Shown here piece by piece: positions 17,200 through 31,239 of a stretch of 40,318 nt of DNA. This DNA is from Tanticharoenia sakaeratensis NBRC 103193 (GTDB lineage: Bacteria; Pseudomonadota; Alphaproteobacteria; Acetobacterales; Acetobacteraceae). Within the stretch, counting starts at the first letter, position 1. Every line of letters begins with the position of its first letter. Location of the stretch: positions 1 through 40,318 of the forward strand of contig NZ_BALE01000059.1 in NCBI RefSeq assembly GCF_000963885.1. The letters run 5' to 3'. The position numbers and the translations under genes were made by a program. The notes beneath the pieces were generated by a model. That model searched no databases. It was not told the DNA's origin and worked only from the letters and a program-made list of their open reading frames with translations.

Positions 17200-18552
17200 A
17201 TGACGACTGACGCGCCGACACCCGAGGGCGGTGCGCCGGAAAAGGCGCTGGTTAAGGATGCGTCATCAGCGGGGACACCGCCTGCGGCTCCAGCCCCCGA
17301 ACCGGTCAATCCCTATCTTCCAGTGCCGATGCCGCCCGTCATGGAGGCGCCTGAAGGCATCCGGTACGACTTCAATGACGGCGCGCGCGTTGCGGTGCCG
17401 GAGCTGTCGCCCGAGGCCGGCGAATGGCGGGTCCGCCTTGCGGATGCGGTGACGGGCAATGTCCTGTTCGATGCGCGCCTGAAGGCCGGCATGGTGGCCT
17501 CGACCAAGAAATACGTGGTCCCGTTTCTGATCGATGTCTGGCTGCATGCCGCGGACGGAACCGTGCGGCATGTGCTGCATCACGAGATGTCGCTGTCGGG
17601 CCGGAAGGTTCTGGTGCAGCTGCCTGTCGGGACGCTGGGCGATACGCTCGGGTGGCTTCCGTTCGTCATCCGGTTCGCGCGCGAGACGGGTGCGGATATG
17701 ACGTGTTCGATCGCCGAGGCGATCCTGCCGCTCGTCTCCGGCGTCAATTCGGGCATTACATTGATCGGGCACGAGGCGGCAAAGGCGCAGGCCGATTTTA
17801 CCGCGGGATTCTACGCAACCTACTATATCGGCCTGTTTTTCTCGGACAAGGAATGCGCCCGTCAGCCGACGGATTTCCGGCATGTGGGATTGCATCGGAC
17901 GGCAGGCTATATCCTGGGCGTCGGCCCGCATGACGATACGCCGGTTGCGATCAACATCGACGACGATATGCGCCCCGTCGAGGAACCGTATGTCTGCATC
18001 GCGGTGCAGGCGAGCACGCAGTGCAAATACTGGAACAATCCTGCCGGCTGGCGGGATGTCGTGACGTTTCTCAAGGATCGTGGATATCGGGTTATCTGCA
18101 TCGACCAGAAGCCTGTTCACGGCTCCGGTCTGGTCTGGAATCATATTCCCCATGGGGCGGAAGACGAGACCGGGAATCGCCCGTTGTCCGAACGGGCGCG
18201 CTGGCTGAAGCATGCCGCCTTTTTTGTCGGGCTTTCGAGCGGGCTTGCCTGGCTTGCGCATGCCGCCGGGACGCCGGTGGTAATGATTTCGGGCTTTACG
18301 CATCCTGACAACGAATTCGCAACACCATGGCGCGTCATCAACTGGCACACATGCAATTCCTGCTGGAATGATCCGGCGCATCAGTTCGACCATCATGATT
18401 TTCTGTGGTGTCCGCGGCATGCGGGGACCGACAGGCAATTCGAATGCACGCGGCTGATCACAAGCCGGCAGGTGAACGGCACGATCATGAACCTGATCCG
18501 GGCGAAGGGTCTGCCTGGCGCGGATTATCGGATGGAAAAACTCGGGGCCTGA
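17200..18552 (+). CDS. Autotransporter O-heptosyltransferase, TibC/BAHT family
   Basis: At 450 aa this resembles bacterial autotransporter heptosyltransferases, which add ADP-activated heptose to serines of self-associating autotransporters in the cytosol. The N-terminal 50 residues are proline-rich linker. The GT9-like core has LPVGTLGDTLGWLPFVIRFARE (about 141-161) and GLSSGLAWLAHAAGTPVVMISGF. Near the C terminus four cysteines stand as C385-x2-C388-x15-C404-x11-C416 (CNSCWND...DFLWCPRH...RQFECT), the iron-binding signature of the family. ATG 17200 follows AGCGAGGA at 8 nt. No autotransporter gene is next to it here, unlike the tib and aah-aidA loci, so its substrate must be elsewhere or different. 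Confidence 0.85.
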   Translation: MTTDAPTPEGGAPEKALVKDASSAGTPPAAPAPEPVNPYLPVPMPPVMEAPEGIRYDFNDGARVAVPELSPEAGEWRVRLADAVTGNVLFDARLKAGMVASTKKYVVPFLIDVWLHAADGTVRHVLHHEMSLSGRKVLVQLPVGTLGDTLGWLPFVIRFARETGADMTCSIAEAILPLVSGVNSGITLIGHEAAKAQADFTAGFYATYYIGLFFSDKECARQPTDFRHVGLHRTAGYILGVGPHDDTPVAINIDDDMRPVEEPYVCIAVQASTQCKYWNNPAGWRDVVTFLKDRGYRVICIDQKPVHGSGLVWNHIPHGAEDETGNRPLSERARWLKHAAFFVGLSSGLAWLAHAAGTPVVMISGFTHPDNEFATPWRVINWHTCNSCWNDPAHQFDHHDFLWCPRHAGTDRQFECTRLITSRQVNGTIMNLIRAKGLPGADYRMEKLGA

Positions 18553-18565
18553 GGTGGCGCCGGGA

Positions 18566-18601
18566 GCCGCGCGCAACCGGGCTTTTGCGCGGCACCATTT
18601 T
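18566..18601 (+). terminator. Probable terminator after the heptosyltransferase gene
   Basis: GCCGCGC (18566-18572) pairs with GCGCGGC (18587-18593), with AA/TT pairs possible inside, followed by ACCATTTT. It begins 14 nt after the stop codon. Confidence 0.45.
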
Positions 18602-18783
18602 GGATCGACAACGGTTTCTCGGAAATATTCAGATCTGGTCTGACGGAACCGGAAGCAGACTGTGCGTTGAGGACGGGCAAGTCGTCGCGTGATTGCGCTC
18701 CGGGCATCGTATACCGATCGGATATCGCCCGCAGCCGATAACGTGGCGGCACGTTTATTGAAACTGATTGTCAGGTGTTATCC

Positions 18784-19302
18784 ATGTTTCGTCCGCGTTC
18801 TCTCGCTCTTGCTGCAACCTGTGCCTTCGCATTCGGTGGCGCCGCTCTGGCACAGACCACCGTGCCGAGCGCTGCCCAGCAGCTTCCTTCCGGCACCACG
18901 ACGTCCATCGTTCCGCCCGGCGGCGTTGCCGTGGGCACGGCGCCCGCCAGCAGCGGCGCGCAGGTCATCCGGGGTGTGACAGGTGTGAGCACGCCCGCAA
19001 CGCAGGGCGCGCTGGATGCTAATGGTCTGCCGCCGGTCGACACCGCATCGATCGGCAACGTGGCAGGCGTGGTCAGCTACTGCGTGCATCACCATCTGGC
19101 GACGGACACGACGGCCCGGCACGTCGGCCGTACACTGGCGAAGCGTTCCGACGTGAAGAGCGATCAGGGTTATTCGATCGGCGGTCAGGGTCTGCTGCAG
19201 AACGGTACGAGCCAGCCGTTCGACATCACGTCCCTCGACACAAACAAGAAGACGATGCTGTGCAGCGAAGTGGTCAAGCGCGGCCAGACCCTCGCAAAGT
19301 AA
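18784..19302 (+). CDS. Secreted DUF2501 (YjjA-like) protein
   Basis: About 172 aa with a clear signal peptide (MFRPRSLALAATCAFAFGGAALAQ, cleavage after ALAQ). A low-complexity Thr/Ser/Pro/Gly stretch is followed by the conserved domain: IGNVAGVVSYCVHHHLA, RTLAKRSDVKSDQGYSIGGQGLL, and the C-terminal LCSEVVKRGQTLAK. These pieces match DUF2501, the family of E. coli YjjA, whose function is unknown. Two cysteines in the mature part may form a periplasmic disulfide. ATG 18784 is preferred over the frame extension at 18775 because the signal peptide begins there. A strong terminator follows, so it is probably a single-gene unit. Confidence 0.82.
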   Translation: MFRPRSLALAATCAFAFGGAALAQTTVPSAAQQLPSGTTTSIVPPGGVAVGTAPASSGAQVIRGVTGVSTPATQGALDANGLPPVDTASIGNVAGVVSYCVHHHLATDTTARHVGRTLAKRSDVKSDQGYSIGGQGLLQNGTSQPFDITSLDTNKKTMLCSEVVKRGQTLAK

Positions 19303-19348
19303 TCTTCCAAGATGCTGCCATGACGTTTCAGGGCACCGTGCCAGCAGG

Positions 19349-19383
19349 AAAGCCTGCACCCGACAAGGGTGCAGGCTTTTTTT
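19349..19383 (+). terminator. Strong Rho-independent terminator
   Basis: AAAGCCTGCACCC and GGGTGCAGGCTTT form a 13-bp perfect stem around a GACAA loop (19362-19366), followed directly by a run of T to 19383. It ends the DUF2501 transcript 47 nt after its stop. Confidence 0.93.
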
Positions 19384-19444
19384 AGTTATACACAGAGTTT
19401 TGGCCACCATCGGCGATACGCCGTTAGCGCGATTCATTTCCGAG

Positions 19445-19483
19445 GCTTCCGGGGTGGAAAACCGCCCTCGCCGGAAGCTTTTT
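19445..19483 (+). terminator. Second terminator-like hairpin
   Basis: GCTTCCGG (19445-19452) pairs with CCGGAAGC (19471-19478), with an inner GGTGG-AAAA-CCGCC hairpin, followed by TTTTT (to 19483). It lies 62 nt beyond the strong terminator, in a region without a gene. It could back up the first terminator or end a short RNA starting after 19384. Confidence 0.55.
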
Positions 19484-19713
19484 CCTTTAGGTCAAAGCAG
19501 GAAGTTTGTTCGAAAGATAATCCTATTTCCTGTTTTGTCTGTCCTGGGCGGGAATCTCCTCGATTCGAGACGGATCTGTTTCGGGCAGGCCATTTTCCCG
19601 ATGCCGGAATTCAGACAAGGCCTTGTAGACCTGCAATCGCGCTCGCATGACCGGAACCAAGCGGCTGATGGGCCTTCAGGCTATGGGCGGCCCGGAGAAC
19701 CCTTTTTCGGCTT
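19484..19713. other. Gene-free stretch
   Basis: Between the second hairpin and the end of the amidohydrolase gene I see no coding sequence or RNA that I recognise. Together with 19303-19483 this makes 411 nt without a protein gene. Confidence 0.5.
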
Positions 19714-21161
19714 TTACAATGCAGCGTGCCTCGAGTGGTGATCTTCGAGCGTATCGCATGGTGGTTCGTCCCGGGGCGCGTGATCGAAGGCTAGTGGATA
19801 GATGTGCTGTTCGGTCATGTCCTGCTGGAGCATGGCGAAGGAAAACGGCTGGTCGCGGCGGATGCACAGGCGTTTGGGCTGTCCCTGCACCATGAGGGGT
19901 TCGCAGCCGGGAAGGGCCAGGTTCTCGGCGATGTCGGCCGAGGCATAGAGGATCCTGCCACCGCGCATGACGAGGTCGATGTCGCCGGGTTCGTCGTGCG
20001 TGGCTGCAGCGTAGGGGCCGCCGGCGGTGGGGCGGTAGAGCACGAGGTCCGCTTCGGTGCTGGGTGCGATCCGCCCAAGAAGCTCTTGCGTATGTGTGGC
20101 CGTGGCGCTGCCGATGGTGGCCATGTGCCAGAGCGTCCGGTCTGACAGCGCATGGTTCAGATGGTCATTTGAATAGCGGCGGGCGCAGGCGAATTCGCGG
20201 CTCATGTTCATGGAGCCCGAAGGGAGCCAGTCGGTGCCGAGGCCGATCGGAATACCGAGACGCTCGGCGGTAAGGACGTCCAGCGTGCGGCCGTAGAGCG
20301 AGAGGTTGCTGCGTGGCGACCAGACGAGGGTCGCGCCGCTGGTCTGCAGGCGCGCCAGATCGTCGGGTGTCAGGCCAACGCCGTGCAGCACGGTCATGTT
20401 GGGCATCATGAGATCATGCGCCGTGCCGCCGCCGTCTGCCTGAGCTGTCGTATCGTAGGCGGAGTTGCTGAGGCAGCGGAACTCGTTGCGGGCTGCCTCT
20501 CCGGTGCCTTCGGCGACGTGCGCCAGAAAGGCTTGTGAGCCTGCGACGTCGCCTCGGGTGCTGGGGTGGTGGCCGTAGTTGCAATCGGCGGTCCGCATGA
20601 TGCCGGGTGCGTCGTCCAGCGGGAACACCTGGAACGTGACCGGGCGGATCGGAAGGCCTTCGAGGCCGGCTGGAAAATCCAGATTGCGGATCAGGCCCGG
20701 CGCCATGCCGCCGCCGACGATCGAGGTAACGCCGCTGATGAGCATGCGCAGCTCGCCCCAGGCGACAATCTCGGGATCTTCATTGGGATTTTCCACGACC
20801 TTCCTGTGGCCGTCGAGACCGATGCGCCACTCGTGGCGATGCACATAGCGCTCGCCCGTATCCGGTGCCGGGGGGTCTCCCGTGAAGTCGATATGGTCGT
20901 GGGGATTGATGTAACCGGGTGAGAGGCTGTCGGCGGCACAGTCGATCGTCGTGGGACTGGGCGTTGTGGCCCTGCATGCCGGCCCTGTGCAGGTGATGCG
21001 CCCGTCGGGTGCAATGACGGTCACGGCGCGACGGGGCGTCGGCGTATCGTCGAGGACGACCGCGTCAATTACGGTTTCCGCGCCGCCGCGCAGAACGTGG
21101 CAGGTCTGTGCGGCGGCGGGGGCGGCAGAGAGGGCGAGAGACAGAAGAACGAGCGGGCGCA

Positions 21162-21165
<4 letters not shown>
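19714..21165 (-). CDS. Exported amidohydrolase-family metal-dependent hydrolase
   Basis: About 483 aa with a signal peptide ([20 protein letters not shown]), so a periplasmic enzyme. The amidohydrolase fold is indicated by [13 protein letters not shown] with metal ligands His89 and His91 after an N-terminal beta-sandwich, the VLHGVGL histidine, and [10 protein letters not shown] with the catalytic Asp. Members hydrolyse C-N or C-O bonds in cyclic or amide compounds; the substrate is not deducible. Several cysteines in the N-terminal part (TCH, CTGPAC, DCAAD) fit disulfides in the periplasm. Its start overlaps the uvrA stop (ATGA), so it is read from the uvrA transcript, an odd pairing for a cytosolic repair gene. 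The C terminus beyond the barrel is extended (about 60 residues). Confidence 0.85.
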
Positions 21166-24137
<2,972 letters not shown>

Positions 24138-24146
24138 CGTGTCCGG

Positions 24147-24208
24147 GCGCATGGTCTGATTCGAAAATCCAGACGATTCCAGTCTGGCCGGATATTAAGA
24201 CCATGCGC
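24147..24208 (-). promoter_or_regulatory. Nested inverted repeat at the start of uvrA
   Basis: GCGCATGGTCT (24147-24157) and AGACCATGCGC (24198-24208) are perfect 11-nt inverted copies, 40 nt apart. Inside lies CCAGAC-GATTCCA-GTCTGG (24169-24187). On the minus strand, TAATAT at about 24191-24196 within it could be a -10 hexamer. The outer arm contains the alternative uvrA ATG at 24152. It may be an operator, a cruciform, or a leader hairpin. Confidence 0.5.
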
Positions 24209-24259
24209 GGTCGGAAGTTGCGATAGGCGATCTGGTCGGGCAACGGCCTAAAGAACTGA

Positions 24260-25771
24260 TCAGAGAGATTCTGATTGGGCTTGCGGGCCATGTAACAGGG
24301 CGACGTTTTCAAGAGGCTCGAACGCGTCCGGGAGCAAGTCTTCGGGCGTTTCATTCGGCTGGTTCGAGCGATCGAGCCAAGCCTGATAGCGCCGCATGGC
24401 GCCGACCTTCCAATCATAGGCCCCAACGCCTCCCGCGAAATGCAGAATTGGTTCGCCGAGCGAGGAGACATAGGCGTCGTAGGTGTCGTTGTCGGCGCCA
24501 TTCAGACGCATATCGAAATTCCGCGTATTGGCGGTCATCAAGGCCGAATCCAGGGATTCAAACTTGTGCATTACGTAATTGGCGACGGGTTGATCGTAAC
24601 AGCGCAGCATGTGTCGCGTGCCCCAGACGCTTGACTGCCGCATGATCGTGTCCCGGACGGCCTTGAGGCTTGCGCTGATACAGGCAAGGTTCCGGTAAAG
24701 CATGATGCCTGTTGTGAAACCGTATGTCGGCGGTATCGCCCCGGGATCGTCGTTGAAGAGTTCCCGACCCCAGTAATCGGCCGTCCACGGTTCGTCGAAC
24801 TCGTTGAAGACGTGAATCGTGGTCTGCTTGTCATGCAGTGCCTGACTGAAAACATCCGTCAGCGGTGCGTTTATCATTGTGTCAGTGTCAAGGTAAAGTA
24901 TGGGCTGGTATTGATCGAATTCTTCGTATGAAGAAATATCGAATCTGGCGGACATGTAGTCCACTACATCGAGTGGAATATATTCGAGAACCTGAACGCG
25001 ATTGTCTGAATACGATCTGTACTGGTGAGAAAGGTCTTCCTGCGACCGCTCACTCAGTATCTTGATATCACCGTCATAGGCGCCATGCCGACGCAGGGTA
25101 TCGATAGCGATGTCAAGGCAGAGGAAGCCGTCTTCCTTTCCGAAGGAGCAGTAGTATACAAGTGGCTTGAAGAGGGTAAACTTTTCCAGGATCCAGGTAT
25201 CGTAAGGTATTAATATTTCCTTTGATTTGGAGTCCGGTATGCACTCCAGGATGGTTTCCAGAGGGAGCCTTAATCCTGCGATATGAAAGGTGAACGCTTC
25301 CGCTGGTTTATCAATATCAAAGCGGGAAATCTTTCTCTGGGACTGGATATACCAGGAGTTTGTCAGAAAATAGGAAAGCCGATCATATTCATCCTCGTTC
25401 AGGAGGCGAAATGTTTCCCAGCTCAGGCCGCGCGGCCTCGAGACCGAGGTCTTGCCGCCGTCATCCACGGAAAGAAAGAGGCCGCCATGGCGGAAGAGGA
25501 CGTAGGGTCCGGCAAATTCCGCAGGCCGTATTTTCAAGGAATTGCCTGGAGAACGGCTTTTACGCAGGAGTCCATCTGGATAGGTGCGAAGGGGAACACA
25601 TTCGTCCGGAGTGGGGTGCGCCTGGAATTCGACATGGTCGTTGTCGATGAGAACCGTCAGGTTCGGGGGAGATTGTGGTATCGGTATCGTGGAAACAACG
25701 TCATGTTCGACGCTGTAGTTGAGAAATTGACCCCAGAATGTCATTACGAAAAATCGATTTCGACGTGCCAT
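24260..25771 (-). CDS. GT8-like glycosyltransferase, probably acquired
   Basis: A 503-aa protein without signal peptide. The C-terminal 300 residues look like a GT-A nucleotide-sugar transferase: CSFGKEDGFLCLDIAIDTLRRHG, then LYLDTDTMINAPLTDVF with DTD at 295-297 as the metal-binding DxD, YGFTTGIMLYR (350-360) and ILHFAGGVG near the end, all typical of glycogenin/GT8-type enzymes. The first 200 residues (GPYVLFRHGGLFLSVDDGG, WETFRLL) resemble no domain I can name with confidence. Several 60-nt samples of the central part contain 43-45% GC, while neighbouring genes are around 65%. That base use and its position between uvrA and ssb suggest horizontal transfer. Acceptor and sugar are unknown; a surface polysaccharide or protein glycan is likely. 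Confidence 0.75.
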   Translation of the reverse strand: MARRNRFFVMTFWGQFLNYSVEHDVVSTIPIPQSPPNLTVLIDNDHVEFQAHPTPDECVPLRTYPDGLLRKSRSPGNSLKIRPAEFAGPYVLFRHGGLFLSVDDGGKTSVSRPRGLSWETFRLLNEDEYDRLSYFLTNSWYIQSQRKISRFDIDKPAEAFTFHIAGLRLPLETILECIPDSKSKEILIPYDTWILEKFTLFKPLVYYCSFGKEDGFLCLDIAIDTLRRHGAYDGDIKILSERSQEDLSHQYRSYSDNRVQVLEYIPLDVVDYMSARFDISSYEEFDQYQPILYLDTDTMINAPLTDVFSQALHDKQTTIHVFNEFDEPWTADYWGRELFNDDPGAIPPTYGFTTGIMLYRNLACISASLKAVRDTIMRQSSVWGTRHMLRCYDQPVANYVMHKFESLDSALMTANTRNFDMRLNGADNDTYDAYVSSLGEPILHFAGGVGAYDWKVGAMRRYQAWLDRSNQPNETPEDLLPDAFEPLENVALLHGPQAQSESL

Positions 25772-25850
25772 GCAATTTCTCGCAGAAACCTTGTTTGATT
25801 TATTTATTTATTAACGCAAGCCCGAACCTGCGCGCAAGCTGTTTGTCGGG

Positions 25851-25879
25851 CTGTCATCGCAGCGCGTTTGAGCTAAAAT
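25851..25879 (+). promoter_or_regulatory. Possible ssb promoter
   Basis: CTGTCA (25851-25856) and TAAAAT (25874-25879) are separated by 17 nt, about 30 nt upstream of the ssb start. The -10 is good, the -35 only partial. No GTTC/GAAC operator like that at recA is present. Confidence 0.4.
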
Positions 25880-25909
25880 GCTCGTCCGAATTGTGACTGG
25901 ATGAATGTG

Positions 25910-26428
25910 ATGGCTGGCAGCGTTAACAAGGTTATTCTCGTTGGGAATCTCGGCAAGGACCCCGAGGTGCGCAATGCGCAGTCGGGAAGCAAGATCGTTT
26001 CGATGACGGTCGCCACCAGCGAGACGTGGAACGATCGGGCCTCCGGCGAGCGCCGTGAGCGGACCGAATGGCATCGTGTCGTGATCTTCAACGATCGTCT
26101 GGGGGATGTGGCTGAGCGTTTCCTGCGGAAGGGACGCAAGGTCTATCTCGAGGGCACCTTGCAGACGCGCAAATGGACCGATCAGTCCGGACAGGAGCGT
26201 TACACCACCGAAGTCGTTCTGGACCGGTTCCGTGGGGAACTGGTGTTGCTTGACAGCAATCGGGGCGGCGAATCTGAAGGTGGCGGCTATGATGCAGCGC
26301 CTGCGCCGCGTCAGCTTGGTGGGGGCGGTGGACGCTCGTCGGCGCCTGCTCCGCGCTCCGCTGGCGGATCGGGCGGTTGGGATGCGCCTGGCGGCGATCA
26401 TGACCTGGACGATGAAATTCCGTTCTGA
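25910..26428 (+). CDS. ssb: Single-stranded DNA-binding protein
   Basis: SSB (172 aa) coats single-stranded DNA in replication, repair and recombination. The OB fold starts [21 protein letters not shown] and contains [24 protein letters not shown] and [24 protein letters not shown] Gly/Ala/Pro/Ser-rich linker leads to the conserved acidic tip DDEIPF that binds partner proteins. ATG 25910 gives the usual start; ATG 25901 adds MNV. It is divergent from the glycosyltransferase and uvrA genes and is followed by gyrA after a long gap. Confidence 0.97.
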   Translation: MAGSVNKVILVGNLGKDPEVRNAQSGSKIVSMTVATSETWNDRASGERRERTEWHRVVIFNDRLGDVAERFLRKGRKVYLEGTLQTRKWTDQSGQERYTTEVVLDRFRGELVLLDSNRGGESEGGGYDAAPAPRQLGGGGGRSSAPAPRSAGGSGGWDAPGGDHDLDDEIPF

Positions 26429-27085
26429 GCTTCTGGCCGCATGACGGCAGCCGATCGGAGCCCGGTCTTGTCCGGCCCCAGTCGGTCGTCAGTTGTTTGA
26501 AGTTTTTTGTCTGAAACTTTGACAGGTGGCTAGCTAGCAGAAGGTCGTTGACGAGCTTTCGCGTCCAAATGTCGGTCATCGTGTGACAGATGGCCTTGGG
26601 GCATATTTCCTGGCGCCTGCTGCCATGCGGAGCACCTGTTGTGGGTGCAGCGACCTGAGCCGGACGTTTTGGTCCGGGCCTTGATAGAATCCGAGGCGGG
26701 TGGTGCTGGTCGGCGTCGTGCCGGCAAAGGAAATCCCCTTGCTGTGCTGTCAGGGGTCTGGGGCTTCGTAATGTGTCTGGAGCGTGAGACGTCCGCTCGA
26801 GAGGCATGCGTCATGCGGTGCGCGGAAGCAGCCGATCGGTTCGTCCCATGAGGCGCGCCTGAACAGCGTGGCGGATTGCCGGGAGAGCAGGTCGCAGGGC
26901 GCGCACCATCGGCAATATGGTGCGAACGAGCGTTGGCAGCCGACCTGACATCCCGCGTCCAGCCCCATCGGATTCCAAGCCGGTATGGGGCTTGGGGCGA
27001 TCTGTGGTAGGTTGCGTCCTGCGCGGGTCGTGTGCCGGGTTCGGACCATGACTGGTGGCGCGATGTTTAATGTGATGGACGAGCC
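26429..27085. other. 657-nt gene-free stretch between ssb and gyrA, with two hairpins
   Basis: No open frame here has a plausible ribosome binding site or family. Two clear stem-loops lie in its last 200 nt: CGCACCAT-CGGCAAT-ATGGTGCG (26902-26924) and GCCCCAT...ATGGGGC (26962-26991, inner CGG/CCG pairing). The nearest is about 95 nt before the gyrA start. They could form a leader structure or be operators. The rest shows nothing recognisable. Confidence 0.5.
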
Positions 27086-29964
<2,879 letters not shown>

Positions 29965-29968
<4 letters not shown>

Positions 29969-30465
29969 CGAGTATTCGGATCGGGCTTTATCCGGGGACA
30001 TTCGATCCGGTGACGTTCGGTCATCTGGACATCATCGCGCGGTCGGCTGCCTTGTTCGACAGGCTGGTCGTGGCGGTTGCCCGTAACGAGGGCAAGCAGC
30101 CACTCTTGTCCCTGGAGGAACGGATCGGGAGTGTCCGGACCTGTGTTGCGGATCTCGGGCTTTCGGCTTCGGTCGAGGTTCTGGGATTCGAGGGGCTGCT
30201 GGTGGACGCTGCGACGGCACATGGGGCTCATACGATCGTGCGTGGTTTGCGTGGCGCGGGCGATTTCGATTTCGAGACGCAGATGTTCGGGACCAATCGT
30301 CGGCTTGCGCCGGGGATCGAGACGGTGTTTCTGCTGGCAGACGAGCAGCATCGATCGACTGCCTCGCGCATCGTGAAGGAAATCGCGCGGCTGGGCGGGG
30401 ATATTGCCGGTTTCGTGCCGGCGTCGGTCCTGCCGCTCGTTCATGCGCGGGTCGGACGCGTCTGA
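29965..30465 (+). CDS. coaD: Phosphopantetheine adenylyltransferase
   Basis: CoaD (166 aa) transfers AMP from ATP to 4'-phosphopantetheine, the penultimate step of coenzyme A synthesis. The nucleotidyltransferase motif [10 protein letters not shown] is at residues 11-20, [12 protein letters not shown] at about 93-104, and the ATP-binding [12 protein letters not shown] near the C terminus (ISSTxVKE in most homologues). The GTG at 29965 overlaps the gyrA stop (GTGA), so the two are coupled. The order gyrA-coaD-peptidyl-prolyl isomerase is common in alphaproteobacteria. Confidence 0.96.
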
Positions 30466-30500
30466 CGCGTCCTGCTTGCGGAGCAAAGAGGAAGTTTGAG

Positions 30501-30974
30501 ATGTCCGAGAGTGCTGACCGTCTGGTCATGGAGCTGAAGACCGGCAAGGTCGTGATTGCGCTGCGCCCGGATCTGGCGCCGCTGGCTGTCGAGCGTCTGA
30601 AGACGCTGGCGTCGGAAGGCTTCTATGACGGGGTGAAGTTTCACCGTGTCATCGAGGGATTCATGGCTCAGGGCGGTGATCCGACCGGTACGGGGACGAG
30701 CGGCAGCCATCTGCCGGACCTGAAGGCCGAATTCACGCGGGAAGCGAAGTTCGAGCGTGGGACGCTGGGCATGGCGCGCACGATGAACCCGGATTCCGCG
30801 AACAGCCAGTTCTTCATCATGTTCGAGAAGGTGCCGTCGCTTGACGGGCAGTACACCATCGCGGGCCAGGTGGTCGAAGGCATGGAGCATATCGACCAGA
30901 TCAAGCGTGGCTCGGGAAGCTCGGGGACGGTCAAGGACCCGGACGTCATCGTGAAGATGTATCCCGAGGCCTGA
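30501..30974 (+). CDS. ppiB: Cyclophilin-type peptidyl-prolyl cis-trans isomerase
   Basis: The protein (157 aa) lacks a signal peptide and is a cytosolic cyclophilin. Typical segments are FYDGVKFHRVIEGFMAQGGDPTGTGTSG (catalytic Arg and active-site floor), NSQFFIMF, and a C-terminal VIVKMYPEA. It catalyses cis-trans isomerisation of proline peptide bonds. The start ATG 30501 follows GAGGAAG. It completes the gyrA-coaD-ppi group and is followed by a GC-rich terminator stem. In other alphaproteobacteria queA and tgt often come next; here they are absent. Confidence 0.94.
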   Translation: MSESADRLVMELKTGKVVIALRPDLAPLAVERLKTLASEGFYDGVKFHRVIEGFMAQGGDPTGTGTSGSHLPDLKAEFTREAKFERGTLGMARTMNPDSANSQFFIMFEKVPSLDGQYTIAGQVVEGMEHIDQIKRGSGSSGTVKDPDVIVKMYPEA

Positions 30975-30981
30975 CTTGTGA

Positions 30982-31007
30982 GCGACCCCGGTCTCTGCCG
31001 GGGTCGC
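30982..31007 (+). terminator. Terminator stem after the cyclophilin gene
   Basis: GCGACCCCGG (30982-30991) and CCGGGGTCGC (30998-31007) form a perfect 10-bp stem with a TCTCTG loop, 7 nt after the stop. The trailing TTGCGTTGT is only moderately T-rich. Confidence 0.75.
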
Positions 31008-31147
31008 TTGCGTTGTGATCGGCGGCGGCTTTTCGAGCGCGGCGGCGTCATGGCGCACCGCCGCGGGTTCTGCAGCCGGTTGACGGCGCGGGCGCTCCAT
31101 TGTACCCGAAGGCCGCGCGACGTGGCTCAGGTCACGCCTGCTCTGGT

Positions 31148-31223
31148 GAGCCGGTAGCTCAGCCGGTAGAGCATTCGACTTTTAATCGAATGGTCGTGGG
31201 TTCGAATCCCACCCGGCTCACCA
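31148..31223 (+). tRNA. tRNA-Lys (anticodon UUU)
   Basis: A complete 76-nt cloverleaf: acceptor GAGCCGG/CCGGCTC with discriminator A and an encoded CCA, D arm GCTC...GAGC, anticodon arm TTCGA-CTTTTAA-TCGAA with anticodon TTT (lysine), and T arm GTGGG-TTCGAAT-CCCAC. A decayed integrase gene ends 17 nt downstream and reads toward it, which marks the tRNA as a probable integration site. Confidence 0.97.
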
Positions 31224-31239
31224 ATCAAAAATAAAAGCG

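Noticed and set aside
19484-19713. A riboswitch or conserved RNA upstream of the amidohydrolase end
   Set aside because: No known aptamer pattern was recognised, and the adjacent gene is convergent, so there is no downstream gene to control.
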